Source: DATAGF01 sp963834875 (lineage in GTDB: Bacteria > Actinomycetota > Thermoleophilia > Miltoncostaeales > Miltoncostaeaceae). From it: 64,000 nt of DNA. The notes below the pieces were generated by a model, which did no database searches, was not told the DNA's origin, and saw nothing but the letters and a program-made list of their open reading frames with translations. Every line of letters begins with the position of its first letter. Positions within the stretch are counted from its first letter, which is position 1. The DNA is taken from positions 186,001 to 250,000 of the forward strand of contig CAWIDG010000027.1 in NCBI GenBank assembly GCA_963834875.1. The letters are read 5' to 3'. Both the position numbers and the translations under genes were made by a program. Below, piece after piece: positions 63,078 through 64,000 of the stretch.

Positions 63078-63566
63078 ATGGGCCTGATGACACGGATCGA
63101 CCGCCGGGCCGGGACGAGGCTGCGCCGCGCGGTGGCGGCGCTGCCCGGGGGCCGCCGGGCCGCGCGGCTCGCGGCGGGGGCGCTGAGCCCCGCCTTCCGC
63201 GTGACGGTGGCGGTGATGATCGTCCGCACCCCGAGCCGGCGGGCCGGGCTGGAGGCGCTCGCCGCGAGCGTCGGCGCGGCCACCGTGGCCCGCCTCCTCC
63301 GCGACCGGCTCGCCCGCCGGCGGCCCGGCCCGCGCGCCGAAGGCGCCTTCCCCAGCCGGCACGCCGCCGCCGCCACGGCGATCGCCAGCGCTGCGGCGCG
63401 GCACGATCTCGCGCTCGGCCTCGCGCTCGCCGCCGCGGCCGCGGTGGGGCTCGCCGCCCGGGTGGCCTCGGCCGACCACGACCCGGCCGACATCGCCGCG
63501 GGCGCGGCGCTGGGGCTGGCGGCCGACCGCGCCGTGGAACGGCTCGTCGGCGACCGGGTAGCGTAG
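63078..63566 (+). CDS. PAP2-family phosphatase/phosphotransferase
   Basis: 162 residues. Phosphatase core with FPSRHAAAATAIASAA (PSRH variant of PSGH) and VASADHDPADIAAGAALG (catalytic His). The KxxxxxxRP motif is only loosely present in LARRRPGPRAEG. Membrane helices are short and Ala-rich. Likely acts on lipid phosphates. TACCCT lies 11 nt before the ATG. Confidence 0.8.
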   Translation: MGLMTRIDRRAGTRLRRAVAALPGGRRAARLAAGALSPAFRVTVAVMIVRTPSRRAGLEALAASVGAATVARLLRDRLARRRPGPRAEGAFPSRHAAAATAIASAAARHDLALGLALAAAAAVGLAARVASADHDPADIAAGAALGLAADRAVERLVGDRVA

Positions 63567-63572
63567 GCCGCC

Positions 63573-63993
63573 GTGCCGGCACTCCTCCCCGCCACCGGCA
63601 AAGCCCGCGCCGGGCGGCTCGTCGTCACCGGCCAACGTGATCAGCTGCACCCTGCTGCTCCTCGGCATCGTCGGGATGCTGATGACGAGGCTGGAGGAGA
63701 CGGAGGAGCTCGCCGTCTTCACGGTCCACCCGCTGACGGCCGTCGTCTGGTTCGTGCTCGGGGTCGTCGGCGTGGCGATGAGCGTCGACGCGCGCCGGGC
63801 GCAGGTCTACCTCGCGGCGACAGGCGGGCTCCTGGTGCTGTGGGGGCTGCTCTGCCTCGCCCTCGACGGCTCGCCGTCGGACGTCTTCGCCCGGGACCCG
63901 GAGCTGGTGGCGCTCCTGCTCGTCGGAGGGGCCGTGAGCCTCGTCGTGGCCCTCACGTCCCCCGTCGCCCGGCTCGACCGGGCGCTCGGCTGA
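63573..63993 (+). pseudogene. Small polytopic membrane protein, probable frame break near the start
   Basis: GTG at 63573 encodes PALLPATGKARAGRLVVTG. One extra C at about 63633 separates it from NVISCTLLLLGIVGMLMTRL, which then reads FTVHPLTAVVWFVLGVVGVA, YLAATGGLLVLWGLLCLALD and LVALLLVGGAVSLVVALTS (four helices). Corrected length is 139 residues. If unbroken, the gene would instead start at GTG 63637. It loosely resembles DUF4383-type membrane proteins; not certain. Confidence 0.6.
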
Positions 63994-64000
63994 TGCCCCG

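Overview
The window is very GC-rich DNA (roughly three quarters G+C by eye, not counted). Gene families point to an actinobacterium: DUF501 beside eno and ftsB, DUF2469, a DEDDh/GIY-YIG nuclease, CarD, PspAA/PspAB with PspA, and many probable leaderless starts. Tat-type ferritin-like proteins and a SigH-type sigma factor in a Bacillota-like gene order suggest the class Thermoleophilia (Solirubrobacterales or Gaiellales). That placement is inference. There is one tRNA (Gln). I saw no rRNA, CRISPR array, transposase or phage gene. Most genes are on the minus strand in tightly overlapping operons (ATGA/GTGA junctions).

Layout. 1-7.6 kb: a minus-strand operon eno-ftsB-DUF501-orf-small membrane protein; a divergent ECF sigma factor and ogt; a MarR regulator with a divergent 29-residue ORF; mazG; a parvulin-type lipoprotein. 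7.6-18 kb: mfd, pth, rplY, an L,D-transpeptidase, two ferritin-like proteins, a PH-SHOCT protein, prs, glmU and tRNA-Gln. 18-23.6 kb: hypothetical genes, a DUF547 protein, then a cobalamin riboswitch controlling two secreted proteins that resemble the two halves of animal transcobalamin, then phoU. 23.6-30.9 kb: mutT, mutY, a 942-residue exonuclease/GIY-YIG/periplasmic-binding-fold fusion, GerMN and Pro-rich proteins, and VOC genes. 30.9-34.6 kb: htpX-pspAB and pspA-pspAA, a membrane-stress locus. 34.7-38.3 kb: CoA-transferase, acylphosphatase, methyltransferase and glycosyltransferase. 38.2-50.1 kb (minus): sigH, rlmB, cysS, ispF, a PHP phosphatase, ispD, PIN-TRAM, carD, radA, clpC. 50.4-57.4 kb (minus): rpsR, a CsbD-like gene, lysS, greA, dus, coaX, DUF2469, folK, folB, folP. 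57.5-64 kb: an M8-like metalloprotease, ftsH, hpt, tilS, a TlpA-like protein, PAP2 and a membrane protein.

Much of this order (glmU-prs-ctc-pth-mfd-mazG-divIC, tilS-hpt-ftsH-coaX-fol-dus-lysS, clpC-radA-yacL-ispD-ispF-cysS-rlmB-sigH) is the Bacillus subtilis origin-proximal order, so the window is a relic of an ancient housekeeping neighbourhood with accessory genes dropped in.

Two features cut across the window. A GC-rich multi-hairpin intergenic repeat of about 100 bp occurs six times, usually against a stop codon. Eleven genes, several normally essential, carry twelve frame breaks that are all of the one-extra-base type. That pattern looks more like insertion-biased sequencing or assembly error than gene decay, so those genes are annotated as single frameshifted genes.
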